Part shown: one piece after another, positions 25,807 to 34,695 of the stretch | Layout of the letters: each line of letters begins with the position of its first letter | Position numbering within the stretch: the first letter of the stretch is position 1 | Source of the DNA: CAYWMQ01 sp964459635 | Lineage (GTDB): Bacteria > Patescibacteriota > Minisyncoccia > Phycocordibacterales > UBA12088 | Direction: 5' to 3' | DNA: 51,005 bases | Assembly (NCBI GenBank): GCA_964459635.1 | Contig: CAYWMQ010000005.1 | Coordinates: 1-51,005 of the forward strand | Position numbers and translations under genes: made by a program | Notes under the pieces: generated by a model | Seen by the model: the letters and a program-made list of their open reading frames with translations, nothing else | Told to the model about the DNA's origin: nothing | The model's database searches: none

Positions 25807-27621
25807 ATGAAGAGCACTGTTCACGAGGGTGCCGTAGCAGTACCGGCACGTATGGAAGTGACCGGGGGCACGGATGGCCGGGGGTCGGGTCATGAGCACG
25901 TGAGCGAACGTGATACGCAAGCGGATGAGCACCTGCTTGTATTGTTTGCGCAAGCTGAACGACCGCCCGCGCGAACGGTGAGCTGGTCGGAAGAGGTGCT
26001 AGGCACATGGGAAGGCTTCGTGAACAAGCTCACGGAGCTAGAGGCTACCATTCACACTGCGACCGTTCCCTTTCCGCAAGACGACGTGCGTCGTTTCCAT
26101 CATGCGCTGTGCGCGTTTCTCGTTGAGCGTCCGACCGATATGGCACTGATGTCCAACGCAGAGTTTTTTACCCTCATGGACAAGCTGTGCGCTGCGCGCG
26201 ATCGTGAGCTGCCCCCTCTTGAGGATGGCCTTTCAGGGAAAGATAGAGAACGACGCGAGCACGTGCTTGCGTGGCGCGACATCGTGCGCGAGGTCGCGGA
26301 AAACTTCTACGTACAGTACCGCTCCGTGCTGCTTGAACGAGCGGCGGAGTCTCATGACGGGCTGCCGACAGCCGTGCATGCTCTTCGTGCATTGGGGCAT
26401 TTCTCCATGCTGGGATATGACGTGTCGTGCTGCCCTGAGGTTCGTGCACTTGCTGTGTCCGTTGCGCCATACGCTTCGCGTGCGCGTGCCGCACTCATGG
26501 CAAGGAAGGAAATAGACAGAGCCGAGGCGGCTGCCGCGCTGGGGCGCGTGTACATCGGTCTTGTCGCTGCCGGAAACACAGTAGCCATACACGAGGCCGC
26601 GGCAGACTTTGTTTCCACGTACCGCGACCAAGTGTCGACATGTACAAATCCCGGGCTTTGCGTGTACACTGCGCTCAGTGGAGAAATGGGTGGAGCACCC
26701 GAGCTGGCTCATCCGTATGACCCCTTCTTTGATCTGAAGTCAGCCAAGACTCCATGGTCGTCCGCCGGGCCTGGTACGCACCTCATGCTTCAGATTCTGA
26801 AAACGATGAACGTACCGCAGTGGCCGTGCGTTTTGGGCTGGCGCGAGGATGGGTACTGGAAGGAGCCGGTGCTCGCGCATGTTGAAAACCTAACGGCGGC
26901 TGCGAGGCTTGAGCGTGCGTCTCCAGGTAGTACTACGGTACTGCATCGCGAATTCGGTGTGCGATGCTTCAGGAGATATCCTGACCCGATCCTGCTTGAA
27001 CAAGTGGCGAACGCACACGTGGACGATGCGCCGTACGGGTACATGTTATTGGCGCTCGAGGATCACAATGGCGCATTTGCCGAACCGATATCTCAGCGCG
27101 TAGACCTGTACGAAAGTGCTGCGGGCTGTGGCGTGCTAACGCGCATCCTGGAGTTTGGGTCAATAAAAGAGTTGAGTGAACGGCTCGCTCGTTTGAGTCA
27201 CCGCTATGGGCTGCAGAGCGCGAGCTTTGTGTACGGTGAAGGGCATGGCAGCACGGAGGGCATCAGGCTCAGTCGGCGTACGGATGAACTACTGACTGCA
27301 GAAACGCTCGGGACGGGCCCGGGGCGGAGCGCACTCTACTTCGCCGCAGAAGCCCCGGTGTTTCTGGACAGTTGCCGCACCGGCGAAGGTACGGAGAACT
27401 TTGGAAAAAAGCTTTCAGAAGTCCTAAGGACCACTGTTGCAGTACCCACGCACAGCTCGTACGGTGTGCGTGATCTCCGTCTTGTGCGCGGCGCCGGAGG
27501 CAATCTGATGTTTGAAGGCACGCACATACAGAAAAAGGCCGGAGCTACCACGCGCACATACCACAAGGGTGTGCTCGTACAAGAGGTGCCTCGCATCCGC
27601 CATGTACGGGGCGAACCATAG
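25807..27621 (+). CDS. 604-aa protein with putative clan CD (caspase-like) cysteine peptidase domain
   Basis: No family name can be given with certainty. Residues about 50-270 look alpha-helical. The second half has a motif series I associate with a recurrent CPR protein family: RRYPDPILLEQ (389-399), PYGYMLLALEDHNGAF (D419-F424 at the end), then GEGHGS with H480 and VFLDSCRTGEG with C523. A His-Gly pair followed about 40 residues later by a Cys at the end of a hydrophobic strand is the clan CD dyad pattern (caspase, gingipain, C80). There is no signal peptide or membrane helix. It is transcribed alone and divergently from trpS, predicted leaderless. It is convergent with the histidine kinase gene. 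Confidence 0.6.
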   Translation: MKSTVHEGAVAVPARMEVTGGTDGRGSGHEHVSERDTQADEHLLVLFAQAERPPARTVSWSEEVLGTWEGFVNKLTELEATIHTATVPFPQDDVRRFHHALCAFLVERPTDMALMSNAEFFTLMDKLCAARDRELPPLEDGLSGKDRERREHVLAWRDIVREVAENFYVQYRSVLLERAAESHDGLPTAVHALRALGHFSMLGYDVSCCPEVRALAVSVAPYASRARAALMARKEIDRAEAAAALGRVYIGLVAAGNTVAIHEAAADFVSTYRDQVSTCTNPGLCVYTALSGEMGGAPELAHPYDPFFDLKSAKTPWSSAGPGTHLMLQILKTMNVPQWPCVLGWREDGYWKEPVLAHVENLTAAARLERASPGSTTVLHREFGVRCFRRYPDPILLEQVANAHVDDAPYGYMLLALEDHNGAFAEPISQRVDLYESAAGCGVLTRILEFGSIKELSERLARLSHRYGLQSASFVYGEGHGSTEGIRLSRRTDELLTAETLGTGPGRSALYFAAEAPVFLDSCRTGEGTENFGKKLSEVLRTTVAVPTHSSYGVRDLRLVRGAGGNLMFEGTHIQKKAGATTRTYHKGVLVQEVPRIRHVRGEP

Positions 27622-27644
27622 AAGCCTACGGGCATGCGCGCTCA

Positions 27645-29333
27645 TTACCCGGATGCCTCAGGAGCCATCGGCAGCTCCACCGTAAACGTGCTTCCCTTCC
27701 CCACTCCCTCTGATGCCACGTGTATCCAGCCCTCATGGGCTTTCATTATTTCCTTGGCAATGTAGAGCCCAAGCCCTGTGCCGTGCACATTGGCGGTGTT
27801 TGCGTTGCTGCCCCTGTTAAACTTGTGGAAGAGCCGCACAACGTCATCGGGTGCAATGCCGATGCCTGTGTCGCTGATATCTACGAATACCTTGCGTGCT
27901 GCAGTGTCTGTGCGGAGCCGTACTTCTATGCCGCCCTGCGGTGTGTACTTAATGGCGTTGTCCACGAGGTTACTGAATATCTGCTTAAGCTTATCAATAT
28001 CGCAGTGCGCCCACGCGGGCTCAGCCGGCGCTTCTGTCAGGGTGAGTGTCAAGCCCTTATGTTGGGCGACTACGCGCAAATCTTCAACCGCGCTGTGCAC
28101 GATGTCGTAGACGTTGTGACGTTCCATGTTGAAGCTCATGTGGCCCTGCTCTATGCGGGTTACATTCAAAAAGTCGTCCACTATCATAGCCAAGCTTTTT
28201 CCCGCTTCGAGTAGCCGCGCTACCTGCGGCTTGAGTGCATCCGGCACAGGGCCGTATGATCCTTCAAGTATGAGTGATGCTTGCCAGCTGATGGCCGTGG
28301 TGGGGCTCCTAAGCTGGTGGCTAGCAATGGACACGAACTCGGTCTTTTGCTGGTCTAGGTCGCGCAGGCGTGCATTTGCGTTTGCGAGGTAGCGGGCCAG
28401 CCGCTCCGTTTTTTGGCGCAGCTCTATTTCTTGGCGGACGCTACGGATAAGAAAGTAGCCGAGTGTGCCGCTACTGAGAAGTGTGATTACCGCAATAACC
28501 TGTGATACAAACGACTTAACGACCAGCACAAGCGATCCATTCAGAATGACCAGCGCAATCACGAGGGCATTTGATGCGATAAGGCCGGTGTTAAAGGCTT
28601 TATACCGCACCATGAGCGCGGCGAGCATTCCCATGAAAAACACCATTCCAAGAAAGCTGTACATTTCCAAACGGCTGTCCGCCAGTATGCCATGCGTGGT
28701 AAGGTATCCCGCTAGGAAGATGACTACGAAGTGAGAGAAAAGAAACAGCTCTATCCCCAAGCCCATAAGTACCATTTGTGCACGTTCGTCCCGCGCCGCA
28801 CGAGAGTAGTGTTTGAGTAACAAAAGTAGAATCCAGACCATTGCCACTACGCCGAAACCGATATGGAAAAACTTGAAAAGCACTCCTTGGAAAAAATACG
28901 CATCACAGTTTGTAATATCAAAACCGCTTACGTTGAGGTTGGTGGGAGCCAAAAGAAAGACGGGCACTACCATGGCCAAAAGGATGCTTTTCAGCCGCAT
29001 CGAGACATCGTGTTTCAGGATAAAAGTGTACGCAAAGTAAATACTTAACACGGATATTAAACATGACAGTACGCGTAGGTATGACCACAAGAAGAGCAGT
29101 AAATCGCTGTTAATGTTCGTCCAAAGGAAGAGATTTATGACCGTGAACGCTACAAAGCTGAGTGAAATTGAAAAAAGCAACTGGTGGAGCAGTACCTTGC
29201 GCCCATTTATATACACGGCGATGCCCACGAGTAACGCAATGATTGCGGTTGGTATGTGCGAATAGTACAACAGTGCCGGAACGTCACTTGAGAAGAGTAT
29301 ATATGTCGGGGGTGAAAAGAGATTGCAGATCAT
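27645..29333 (-). CDS. sensor histidine kinase with 7TM-type N-terminal region
   Basis: 562 aa. About nine hydrophobic segments fill residues 20-298, resembling the N-terminal 7TM histidine-kinase module (NCDAYFFQG lies in a loop near 143-150). A coiled-coil linker (300-330) leads to the HisKA domain with the phospho-acceptor H339 in SIASHQLRSPTTA. The ATPase domain follows, with NLVDNAIKY, DTGIGIAPDD and GTGLGLYIAKE. No response regulator is adjacent, so the partner is elsewhere. The start codon overlaps the stop of the cysteine-rich protein gene by 4 bases (ATGA), strongly suggesting coupled translation. Confidence 0.93.
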   Translation of the reverse strand: MICNLFSPPTYILFSSDVPALLYYSHIPTAIIALLVGIAVYINGRKVLLHQLLFSISLSFVAFTVINLFLWTNINSDLLLFLWSYLRVLSCLISVLSIYFAYTFILKHDVSMRLKSILLAMVVPVFLLAPTNLNVSGFDITNCDAYFFQGVLFKFFHIGFGVVAMVWILLLLLKHYSRAARDERAQMVLMGLGIELFLFSHFVVIFLAGYLTTHGILADSRLEMYSFLGMVFFMGMLAALMVRYKAFNTGLIASNALVIALVILNGSLVLVVKSFVSQVIAVITLLSSGTLGYFLIRSVRQEIELRQKTERLARYLANANARLRDLDQQKTEFVSIASHQLRSPTTAISWQASLILEGSYGPVPDALKPQVARLLEAGKSLAMIVDDFLNVTRIEQGHMSFNMERHNVYDIVHSAVEDLRVVAQHKGLTLTLTEAPAEPAWAHCDIDKLKQIFSNLVDNAIKYTPQGGIEVRLRTDTAARKVFVDISDTGIGIAPDDVVRLFHKFNRGSNANTANVHGTGLGLYIAKEIMKAHEGWIHVASEGVGKGSTFTVELPMAPEASG

Positions 29334-29728
29334 ACCTGGCCACTATCGTAGTTATCAGCCTCGTCTACCTCTTCAGTTTGCGGCAAGCTCGCACACTCGT
29401 TTTCCGCAGATGTTCTGTCACAGTATGTGACAGAACATCTGCCCTTGTCTGCCTCGATACATTGCCCTGCGTTAGCACAATCCGTAATATCCGTCCCGCA
29501 CTGTTGCTCCACATTGGGCGCATATTTTTGCACCCGTGCGTAGTAGTAATGTTCCGAGCAAGTGTCGTCTTCACAACCAACAAAACAGCTGTGCACAAGT
29601 GGGTCACATGCCCCTTCGTACACAACCATATAGTCATGCATAACGATAAAGCGAACGTAAGACGCGCACGTTAAATACAACACGCTGAGCAGTAGCACGT
29701 TCCGAAAAAGATTTTCACGAAATGTCAT
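29330..29728 (-). CDS. cysteine-rich single-pass membrane protein, 132 aa
   Basis: Unrecognised family. An N-terminal membrane helix (about 10-29) is followed by an extracytoplasmic domain with ten Cys (41, 48, 52, 57, 77, 84, 90, 98, 103, 112) and an acidic tail. Spacing such as CDPLVHSCFVGCEDDTC suggests disulfides or metal binding. The stop overlaps the histidine kinase start, so it could be a sensory partner or ligand-binding accessory. A perfect 37-base palindrome lies inside its coding sequence and encodes RCSVTYCDRTSA. Confidence 0.75.
   Translation of the reverse strand: MTFRENLFRNVLLLSVLYLTCASYVRFIVMHDYMVVYEGACDPLVHSCFVGCEDDTCSEHYYYARVQKYAPNVEQQCGTDITDCANAGQCIEADKGRCSVTYCDRTSAENECASLPQTEEVDEADNYDSGQV
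29406..29442. repeat. perfect 17-bp inverted repeat inside a coding sequence
   Basis: GCAGATGTTCTGTCACA (29406-29422) and its exact complement (29426-29442) flank a 3-base loop. It is in frame in the cysteine-rich protein gene. No T tract follows on either strand. Confidence 0.9.
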
Positions 29729-30029
29729 ACGTCCGCACCTTGTTTTTACTATGGCCGTGTGCAGTCACCAGGGTATGTACAGCTACGCGCTGCTTCACTG
29801 ACTTGTGTTCAATGTGTCGTCACCCACTTTGTATGATTGGCGGGAATGCGCAGCCCGCGTTTATTCCACAGTAGCACGGACGTGCACGTGCCTCCAGCAG
29901 ACGGATGTGCAGATTGCTCAGACGCCACGGACGTTGTGGTTCTTGTGCTGCGCTGTGCACCTGAACACTGTCGCATGGCCAGCGTTTGTGACCCAGACCG
30001 GAGGTGCTGTGCGGACAAGTTTGACAGTG
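29729..30029. other. 301-base gap without a supported gene
   Basis: Lies between the EamA transporter stop and the cysteine-rich protein start, both minus strand. Overlapping short frames exist on both strands but none has a ribosome binding site or recognisable product. It presumably holds the promoter of the cysteine-rich/kinase pair; I see no convincing boxes. Confidence 0.5.
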
Positions 30030-30953
30030 TCAGGAGGACGATAAGAGTAGGTATGTACCCACTGCGGTAATTGCGACGGCAGCACCCTTCTGCCATAATC
30101 CCTTAGCATGAATTTTCTCCACGGATACCTTTGGGAAAAATACGGTAAGAATAATGCCGATAGCAAGTACGAATATGGGTTGAAATGAGTTCGCCAAGAG
30201 GACTAGAGAAATAGGTGCAAGCAGATATGCAAAAGAAAAGAGGACGGTTCCAAGCATGTACAGTATTTCGTTAGAGATATTCAGCGTTATTATACGTTTT
30301 GAATTGATGTGAAGGTCGTGCAAAAAATCTTCTCGATATGAGCGCACGAGCGCAAATAGTAGAACGCCGATCACAAACAGTGCGATGTGTTCCCAAAACA
30401 GGGATTGCACTACACTCTCCTCCAGTGCAACCGCTTTGAAGATAACCGACCCAAGTGCCCAAAAGAAACATGCTGCGAGCATGTACCCTACTGTGGCGCC
30501 TTTGACCTTAAAGTGATTTTCTACGTCCACTTCGATAGATACGATGCTGGTTCCTAGAATGATGATGGTCATAGCTGCAAGCTGGGCATGAGTGAGCACT
30601 TCGCCCAGCACAAAGTACCCAAGTATGTACCCAATGACCGGGACGAGCTGATAGAAGACAATGACGATTGATGCCTCATCATCTTTGAGTGCCAAAAAAT
30701 AAAACCACAGCACAAGCACATTGCATAGGCCGACACCGAACAAAATGGCCACATGTAGCGGTTGAATATTAGAGAGGAGCGTGGGGTCAATGGCGAATAG
30801 CACCGGCACCACTAGGACGCTCAAGAATGAAGACACCAGCATCAGGGTTCCCACGCCTCCCCGCTTCAGATACTTCTCTAAAAGTATTTTGTCGATGTGG
30901 TTGCACGTAGCGTACAACAGGGGACCGAAAATGGTGAACAGAAACCAGCTCAT
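30030..30953 (-). CDS. EamA/DMT-family transporter
   Basis: 307 aa with ten hydrophobic helices in two five-helix halves, as in drug/metabolite transporters. The first half carries DEASIVIVFYQLVPVIGYILG and FVLGEVLT, the second LLAPISLVLLANSFQPIFVLAIG, the repeated EamA signature. Substrate unknown. Its start overlaps the stop of the DUF2156 gene by 4 bases, so the two are co-translated. Confidence 0.88.
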   Translation of the reverse strand: MSWFLFTIFGPLLYATCNHIDKILLEKYLKRGGVGTLMLVSSFLSVLVVPVLFAIDPTLLSNIQPLHVAILFGVGLCNVLVLWFYFLALKDDEASIVIVFYQLVPVIGYILGYFVLGEVLTHAQLAAMTIIILGTSIVSIEVDVENHFKVKGATVGYMLAACFFWALGSVIFKAVALEESVVQSLFWEHIALFVIGVLLFALVRSYREDFLHDLHINSKRIITLNISNEILYMLGTVLFSFAYLLAPISLVLLANSFQPIFVLAIGIILTVFFPKVSVEKIHAKGLWQKGAAVAITAVGTYLLLSSS

Positions 30954-31930
30954 ACACGGGTTGACACGTTTCCTTTCTGAACTAGTTCAGCGCAGGAACT
31001 TTTTTCGTAGCTGACCGAGTACCTCCTAAGCAGAGCTGCTGGGCGGTAGCTTTGCTTAGATTGTCGTAATCCTTCAATGCCAAGGTCTTGCTGCCAGTTC
31101 CACAATGTTACACCGTGTTGCGTAAGGTGCCGAGCAATCTGGCGATTCAAAAACTCATAGACGCCCTTATATGATTGGTCGGCCTTTACGAAGTGCGAGA
31201 TTGCATATGTGTCGTGTACTAGTTCGTCTATTCCGAACCCTACGACTTCGCCCGCTACCGTGACGGTACTTAGGATGAGTGTATGTTGAGCGGCTGTATT
31301 CATCACGCGCGCCATAGCCTGTGCTTCAAGTGCGGGGGTGCATATTTTAGCCGCGGCCCTTTTGTTGTGCTGCCAGCGGAGGAGTACAGCCTCCAGTTTT
31401 TCTTGAACACCTGGGTTGGACATGTCGCGCACGTCAAACGAAACGTCTGAATACGTCTGGTAAAATGTCTCGGCCAATCTCCTCTTGTTGCGTAGGCGAC
31501 GTCCCCCTAACGCCGCAAGCGTACCGACTGCATAGAGATAATCATGATTTGCATGGTCCTCCTGTACCTCTAAAGGAAAAGAACGAAGCTCGCGCAACGA
31601 GTCGTCAGTAACAAAACGCAGTGTAGGCGATACGTGGAGTGCGGCGGCAGATTCCAACAGTGTGTGTATGGTCTCTTTTACCATGCGCGTCCCCAGAAAA
31701 GCAAAAAAAGGTTCGCCCGTCTCATAGTCGTATAATAGTACTACCAAGTTGCCATGAAGGTCCGCTATCTTGCGCCGAGACGTGGTGTCCCATGCCCACA
31801 GGTTCGTGAAATTAAACGCGGAGTGCGCGGGATACTGACGCGTGTAGGACTCAACGTCAGCCTTGTCTGTGAGCTCAATAGCCTTTAAGTTGGGGAATGC
31901 CGGTAGCATAGTACGTGCAAGCATCTGCAT
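30950..31930 (-). CDS. DUF2156 / phosphatidylglycerol lysyltransferase C-terminal-like protein
   Basis: 326 aa. The double GNAT-like fold is suggested by AFNFTNLWAWD (about 38-48), GEPFFAFLG, and GGRRLRNKRRLAETFYQTY (about 141-159), the motif of DUF2156 proteins related to MprF C-terminal domains. These transfer aminoacyl groups to lipids or peptides, but the substrate here is unknown. Starts at residues 1, 3 and 8 are all possible; none has a Shine-Dalgarno sequence. It overlaps the EamA transporter gene, suggesting a joint role. Confidence 0.75.
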   Translation of the reverse strand: MQMLARTMLPAFPNLKAIELTDKADVESYTRQYPAHSAFNFTNLWAWDTTSRRKIADLHGNLVVLLYDYETGEPFFAFLGTRMVKETIHTLLESAAALHVSPTLRFVTDDSLRELRSFPLEVQEDHANHDYLYAVGTLAALGGRRLRNKRRLAETFYQTYSDVSFDVRDMSNPGVQEKLEAVLLRWQHNKRAAAKICTPALEAQAMARVMNTAAQHTLILSTVTVAGEVVGFGIDELVHDTYAISHFVKADQSYKGVYEFLNRQIARHLTQHGVTLWNWQQDLGIEGLRQSKQSYRPAALLRRYSVSYEKSSCAELVQKGNVSTRV

Positions 31931-32115
31931 CGTTTCAGTGCTCGCGCCTCACAGTAGGCGAGAGCGTGGCCTATAGATGCAACGGTTCGGATGCTTTATC
32001 GGGACAACATGTTTCAGTGTGTATACGCCAGTTGCTGTGGCGTGGCTGTAACCTCTACTGTGACGACACGAGTAGTATAACACATATTTTTACATCGTCC
32101 AGTCTGCCCGGTCCC

Positions 32116-32200
32116 ATGGGCTTTGGGTCATCAAACTTCGCATAGAGCGCTTTTTGGCGTATTTGCAAAAATGCCACGTACGGCGCGCAGCAAAGCCCAT
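32116..32200 (-). promoter_or_regulatory. structured leader upstream of the DUF2156 operon
   Basis: ATGGGCTTTG (32116-32125) and CAAAGCCCAT (32191-32200) pair perfectly and enclose TTTTTG/CAAAAA (32151-32171). It lies in the 293-base gap upstream of the DUF2156-EamA pair and downstream of the 166-aa membrane protein. It could be a cis-regulatory RNA or chance pairing; no known class recognised. Confidence 0.3.
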
Positions 32201-32223
32201 ATCGGTAAGTGATACATACCTCC

Positions 32224-32724
32224 TCACGCCCGTACAAACGCCACAAGTGCGGCAAACGGTGCGACGAGCCAGAGGAAAAAGTATAGTGGGTCCGTGTACA
32301 TGGAGGTGAGCAGAGGAGATGGCACATACAGACCGACAAGTGCATGAGTATGCATCAGAAGGACGGCACAAAGGCCTGTGCAGGCAACAGCAAGCGCAAG
32401 ACACTCAAGGAAGCGCCATACGCCGCGTGCGGGAAAGCCGCCGCTCGTGTAGCGCAAAAGCAGCACGGTGCAAACAAGGAGCGATAGTGCGAAGACACCG
32501 AGCCGCGCATAGCTTGCACCCTGCCCCGTGGCTTCCGCCGCAGCGTAGTACGGAAACGCCATAGTGAAAAAAGCCGCCGGGTAGAGAGCGAGGCAAAACG
32601 CGAGGAGGTGGCGCTTTCCCTTTGTAAGGCCCAGCGCCACAAGCAGCACGACCACTGCGGCGAGTGCGATGAGGTCCGTGGGAAGACTTCCAAAGTATGT
32701 CACAACGTCAGCGTTGTTCGGCAT
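32224..32724 (-). CDS. five-TM membrane protein, 166 aa
   Basis: Unrecognised. Hydrophobic segments lie at about 15-34, 40-61, 73-92, 104-124 and 146-164, with little extramembrane sequence. A TAGAAT box ends 10 nt before the ATG, so the leader is probably very short. It is divergent from the + strand gene at 32887. Confidence 0.65.
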   Translation of the reverse strand: MPNNADVVTYFGSLPTDLIALAAVVVLLVALGLTKGKRHLLAFCLALYPAAFFTMAFPYYAAAEATGQGASYARLGVFALSLLVCTVLLLRYTSGGFPARGVWRFLECLALAVACTGLCAVLLMHTHALVGLYVPSPLLTSMYTDPLYFFLWLVAPFAALVAFVRA

Positions 32725-32886
32725 TACATCAGTATTCTACACCCGAGTTGGCGTTTTTGTGCCATCGGTTGTACACGTCCTGAGGAAATACACGAACTGC
32801 TGAAAAAGTGGACAAAAATATAAATCATGGTAAAGTACACCTGGCTACTGTACAACGCTGTTGCAAGATTAGCGAAAGGAAAACGG

Positions 32887-33441
32887 ATGACCGAAGAATT
32901 CCTCCTCGACAAAAAGGTCGAGGATCAGGTGGAGTCGTTGGGTCTCCTGCCCCGCGGCAAGGAGGTACTCATGCAGGGGCTCCACAAGGCAGCCGGCCCG
33001 TCAAAGTGGTGCACGCGAGTGCTATACGCCATGTATGCCGGGCTCGTCGGTTCGCTCACTCTCGCCTTCATCAATCCCATTGCCGGGCTCATGGAAGCTG
33101 CGGAGTGGGTGCTCATCACGGGCGGTGCAGCTTGTTTGATCTGGATCGCAGCCGTAAGTTACAAGATGTTCACCCTGGAGCGTGAGGCGGATGGCGACAA
33201 AGCGAGCTGGTACCTGCACTGGCACCAGATGTGGGTCTGGCAGAAGAAGCACCTGTCCTGGCCGATACGGGTGGCGGGACTACTTGTACCGTCCGTGCTG
33301 CTGCTCTTCCACAATTACTACGGCTCGGCACTGCTCTACTCCGGCATCGTAGCTGCGGTATGGGTGGTCGGCGCCATAGTGGCAAGCGAAGTCACCGACT
33401 TCCTCACGGAAGAATACGGCGGCAGCACCCAGACATATTAG
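32887..33441 (+). CDS. four-TM membrane protein, 184 aa
   Basis: Unrecognised. The ATG at 32887 is chosen over 32827 because GAAAGGA lies 6-7 bases before it. A soluble helical N-terminus (MTEEFLLDKKVEDQ onward) is followed by paired hydrophobic segments at about 44-66, 72-92, 125-140 and 143-165. The middle loop is charged (TLEREADGDKASW). A strong intrinsic terminator follows, so the gene is monocistronic. Confidence 0.65.
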   Translation: MTEEFLLDKKVEDQVESLGLLPRGKEVLMQGLHKAAGPSKWCTRVLYAMYAGLVGSLTLAFINPIAGLMEAAEWVLITGGAACLIWIAAVSYKMFTLEREADGDKASWYLHWHQMWVWQKKHLSWPIRVAGLLVPSVLLLFHNYYGSALLYSGIVAAVWVVGAIVASEVTDFLTEEYGGSTQTY

Positions 33442-33455
33442 CGGCCATGCCGCAC

Positions 33456-33486
33456 ACACCCGGGAGCGATCCCGGGTGTATTTTTT
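33456..33486 (+). terminator. intrinsic terminator
   Basis: ACACCCGGGA and TCCCGGGTGT pair across a GCGA loop and are followed by ATTTTTT. Textbook rho-independent form, 15 bases after the stop at 33441. Confidence 0.9.
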
Positions 33487-33509
33487 CTCGTGCACAATGG
33501 TGTGACCGG

Positions 33510-33543
33510 ATAAGGGGTGGCACATAGTCGCGCCACCCCTTAT
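33510..33543. terminator. second hairpin between convergent genes
   Basis: ATAAGGGGTGGC and its exact complement flank a 10-base loop. It lies 11 bases beyond the minus-strand stop at 33554 and probably serves that gene. Confidence 0.6.
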
Positions 33544-33553
33544 GTCGTTCTAG

Positions 33554-33913
33554 CTAACACAGCCTCGCGGGAGCGAAAGCCATGGTCTGCTGATCGTCGT
33601 AAAGAGCAACACACGCCTTCGTGCACTGCTCGGCGATACGGCTCGCCACAGGCTCCAGTGTGATGTACGAGTCGTACCTCATTCCGCTGACGAGCGCCGG
33701 AATGAAGAGCATAAAGCGCGGCGGAGTTTCCACCGCATACGGCTCGTCGGGAAGCTCCACAAACGTGGCGACCTCACTTTCCTCCAGCATCTGCTTGAGG
33801 GCCGCGAGGATACCACGCGCGAGCGGCGTATGCAGCTCCTGCGCTGCAGATGATCTTGAACGGTTTGCGCGCCTCCATGGCACCCCTCCGCCAGTAACCC
33901 CAAACAGACCCAC
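33554..33913 (-). CDS. hypothetical protein, about 119 aa
   Basis: Unrecognised soluble protein. Central helix RGILAALKQMLEESEVATFVELPDE, then strands ending in FMLFIPALVSG and a helix EPVASRIAEQC. The start is uncertain: the frame is open to a GTG at 33949, but a TGC-extended TATACT at 33922-33927 lies inside it. That favours GTG 33913 with a very short leader. A hairpin follows the stop. Confidence 0.5.
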   Translation of the reverse strand: MGLFGVTGGGVPWRRANRSRSSAAQELHTPLARGILAALKQMLEESEVATFVELPDEPYAVETPPRFMLFIPALVSGMRYDSYITLEPVASRIAEQCTKACVALYDDQQTMAFAPARLC

Positions 33914-33983
33914 CTGGTTCCAGTATAGCAAAAAGACCTCATTCACCACCCTGTGCTGTGAATCTTGTGCTATTCTCGGCCTG

Positions 33984-34544
33984 TCATAACTCTTCCGTTC
34001 GGTAATTGCGCTCGATCTTGATCGATGGTGGTTTCACAAATGGGCGATTACGTACATTGCTCTTTAAAGTGGTGTCCCTTCTAGGTAGTGTGGCTACGCT
34101 TGTTACGCCCACTTTATCGCACAGTGGCTTCCACACCGCATAGTATTTGCCGATCACCTCCTCTGTACTATGCAGGCCAGCTAGAGCAAGTGAATGTGAC
34201 TCGCCTATATTGTCGTTTGTGATCTCGTGCACTGTTATTGTCCCTGCCCCGTCCGTAGTGGCGTTGACTACGCGATGGTGGCCATCTATGAGCAGAAAAC
34301 GGTCTGCATCGCCATCGACCCCGGGTAGCCGCACCACCTCAGGAGGGGGAAGGTCCTTCTGAGTAGCCACCCTGCCAAGCTGGTAGTACCGTACACCAGA
34401 TGCCTGTATCGGCACTAATGACGAGACCTGCACGCTTATGCATTCCTTTTCTTCATGTTCGACAGGTGCACCCTCTAGCATACAGTGTTTAGAATACCAT
34501 GATATGCTCTGAACGAACTTTGGCGAAACAGAAACAATAGACAC
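33984..34544 (-). CDS. ParB-like nuclease-domain protein, 186 aa
   Basis: The central RFLLIDGHHRVVNA (about 91-104) matches the DGxHRxxA box of ParB/sulfiredoxin-fold proteins, preceded by VVRLPGVDGD. The protein is too short and lacks an evident helix-turn-helix, so it is not a typical chromosome-partitioning ParB. Possible roles include an ATPase or nuclease of the ParB N-domain type. GTG 34544 is preceded by GGGAAGG at 7 bases. The upstream frame overlaps another gene and is excluded. Confidence 0.55.
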   Translation of the reverse strand: MSIVSVSPKFVQSISWYSKHCMLEGAPVEHEEKECISVQVSSLVPIQASGVRYYQLGRVATQKDLPPPEVVRLPGVDGDADRFLLIDGHHRVVNATTDGAGTITVHEITNDNIGESHSLALAGLHSTEEVIGKYYAVWKPLCDKVGVTSVATLPRRDTTLKSNVRNRPFVKPPSIKIERNYRTEEL

Positions 34545-34695
34545 TGCTACACCTTCCCAAAAAGCTCCTCCATTTCCCGCCGCTACTCGCTCTGCTTCAC
34601 GAGGCGGTACCCCAAGCCCGCACTCACGCCAAACAGGAGGATGTCTGCTCGGCGTTACATCCGATGCCGATGCTGTACGTGTTACGCACGTGCAG

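Noticed and set aside
29809..30070. Overlapping short frames of 77-95 codons on both strands
   Set aside because: Cys/Arg-rich chance frames in a gap; no start signals and no recognisable product.
33984..34544. Chromosome-partitioning ParB with parS
   Set aside because: Only the DGHHR box is present; no helix-turn-helix, no parA neighbour and no parS-like sequence nearby.
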